A DNA stretch of 64,000 bases. Origin: DLAJ01 sp964655525 (GTDB taxonomy: Bacteria > Bacillota > Clostridia > Lachnospirales > Lachnospiraceae). This document shows positions 63,216 through 64,000 of the stretch, piece after piece. The stretch is from assembly GCA_964655525.1 (NCBI GenBank), contig CAZZNE010000001.1, positions 124,001 to 188,000 on the forward strand. Direction: 5' to 3'. The position numbers were made by a program, and so were the translations under genes. Every line of letters starts with the position of its first letter. Position 1 is the stretch's first letter. The notes beneath the pieces are model-generated. The model was not told the origin of the DNA. It did no database searches and saw only the letters and a program-made list of their open reading frames with translations.

Positions 63216-63905
63216 ATGTCATCCATAGCGATCATTACCGCGCGCGGCGGCAGTAAACGGATTCCGCGCAAAAATATTAAGCCGTTTCTCGGAAAACCGA
63301 TCTTGTCATATTCCATTGAAGCCGCGCTTGTGAGCGGCTTATTCGATACCGTTATGGTATCCACGGACGATGAGGAGATTGCACAGATCGCGAAGAAGTG
63401 CGGCGCAGATGTGCCGTTTTACCGCAGCGAGCAGACGTCAAATGACTATGCGGCGACGGCGGATGTGGTATTGGAGGTATTGGAGGAGTATGCAAAGCGC
63501 GGCATCTATTATGAGACGGCGTGCGTGATCTATCCGACAGCGCCGTTTTTGACCGCGGAAACGTTAAAAAAAGCGATGGATGTCCTTCTTTCGGGAAATG
63601 CAGACAGCGTGCTGCCCGTGGTGAGATTCTCTTTCCCGCCGCAGAGAAGTGTCGTGATCAGGGACGGAGAGATTGTGCCGTCTGATAAGAAATCCATGGC
63701 GATGCGCTCGCAGGATTTAGAGCCCCACTATCACGACTGCGGACAATTTTACTGTCTGTGGGTTGCGCCATTCTTAAAGCAGCACACGTTGATCATGGCG
63801 CATACGGTTCCGTATTATATGGACGAGCTTACCGTGCAGGATATTGATACGGAGGAGGACTGGAAGATCGCCGAGATGAAATACCGCCTGCTCCGGGAAA
63901 TTTGA
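63216..63905 (+). CDS. pseF: Pseudaminic acid cytidylyltransferase (PseF-like)
   Basis: Activates the finished nonulosonic acid as its CMP derivative, last step before transfer. 229 residues, normal length. The N-terminal motif ITARGGSKRIPRKNIKPF and STDDEEIAQIA are those of acylneuraminate cytidylyltransferases. Its adjacency to pseB/pseC makes PseF more likely than NeuA. TAGGAGG precedes the ATG. Confidence 0.92.
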   Translation: MSSIAIITARGGSKRIPRKNIKPFLGKPILSYSIEAALVSGLFDTVMVSTDDEEIAQIAKKCGADVPFYRSEQTSNDYAATADVVLEVLEEYAKRGIYYETACVIYPTAPFLTAETLKKAMDVLLSGNADSVLPVVRFSFPPQRSVVIRDGEIVPSDKKSMAMRSQDLEPHYHDCGQFYCLWVAPFLKQHTLIMAHTVPYYMDELTVQDIDTEEDWKIAEMKYRLLREI

Positions 63906-63952
63906 AAGAATGGATGCAAATTGGCGTAAAGGCACGCACAAAGGAGGATCAT

Positions 63953-64000
63953 ATGACAGAAGAAAAGCGGACTTCGACGATAACCGTACAAAACCGCGTG
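63953..64000 (+). CDS. Partial gene, cut by the window end
   Basis: ATG at 63953 after a perfect AAAGGAGG (63941-63948) opens a frame to the window end (16 codons, MTEEKRTSTITVQNRV). That is too short to identify. By position it should be another nonulosonate gene (pseG, pseH or pseI); the ending ITVQNRV is reminiscent of the start of a PseI/NeuB-type synthase, but this is only a guess. Confidence 0.5.
   Translation, partial: MTEEKRTSTITVQNRV

Overview
The window reads as a chromosomal stretch of a Gram-positive, spore-former-lineage Clostridia, most like Lachnospiraceae (inference). The grounds are the CdaA-CdaR-GlmM block, a YerB/DUF3048 lipoprotein, a stand-alone Spo0A C-terminal-type DNA-binding protein, Gram-positive lipoboxes, strong AGGAGG ribosome binding sites and DUF2304/DUF2142-type envelope proteins. 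Almost all genes are on the + strand. No rRNA, tRNA, CRISPR array or insertion sequence was seen.

Layout. (1) 1-7.0 kb, housekeeping: a membrane protein of unknown function, diadenylate cyclase cdaA, its YbbR-domain regulator, glmM, an HPr protein and 2-isopropylmalate synthase. (2) 7.0-17.7 kb, first envelope-glycan block: DUF2142-like membrane proteins, glycosyltransferases, DUF2304, a pyruvyltransferase/FrhB fusion, a Wzx-type flippase and an RmlD-type reductase. It is closed by a perfect 18-bp-stem terminator shared with the convergent yerB-like gene. (3) 17.7-25.3 kb: yerB-like and a DUF2142-like gene diverge from a bidirectional promoter. Its two -35 boxes bracket an array of six 17-bp palindromic repeats. 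A secreted DUF5722 glycosidase-like protein, a GtrII-like transferase and an acyltransferase follow. (4) 25.3-29.5 kb: an AraC-type regulator diverges from gmd-fcl-manC, which make GDP-L-fucose and GDP-mannose.

(5) 29.5-38.5 kb, accessory islet, in part strikingly AT-rich: a secreted C39-like cysteine peptidase, a lipoprotein, three paralogous lipoproteins with an HEYIH-x15-EG zinc-peptidase motif, and an orphan secreted protein. Two of the paralogs share a 629-bp identical tract. The last two codon blocks of manC and its terminator recur in decayed form at 36.76-36.82 kb, so most of the islet lies between two copies of the manC end. (6) 38.6-39.1 kb: a Spo0A-C-like regulator with a repeated box over its own promoter.

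(7) 39.2-53.8 kb, main polysaccharide assembly cluster (Wzx/Wzy-like logic): a possibly split membrane protein, an initiating polyprenyl glycosylphosphotransferase, a Wzz-type chain-length protein, an EpsG-like polymerase, several glycosyltransferases (one a GT4/GT52-like fusion) and an ABC exporter, then the remnant of a second GtrII-like gene. (8) 53.8-64 kb: a GtrB-like transferase, another GT2, two divergent acyltransferases, and a pseudaminic-acid type nonulosonate pathway (pseB, pseC, pseF). An MBOAT acyltransferase with an SGNH/AlgJ-like partner sits inside it. The window ends 48 bases into the next gene.

Taken together, the genes supply activated fucose, rhamnose-type and pseudaminic-acid-type sugars. 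They link these on undecaprenyl phosphate, flip and polymerise them, and decorate them with glucosyl, pyruvyl and acyl groups. The islet at 29.5-38.5 kb looks like a separate, recombining set of surface proteins. Functions are assigned from recognised family motifs by reading alone; no database search was run.
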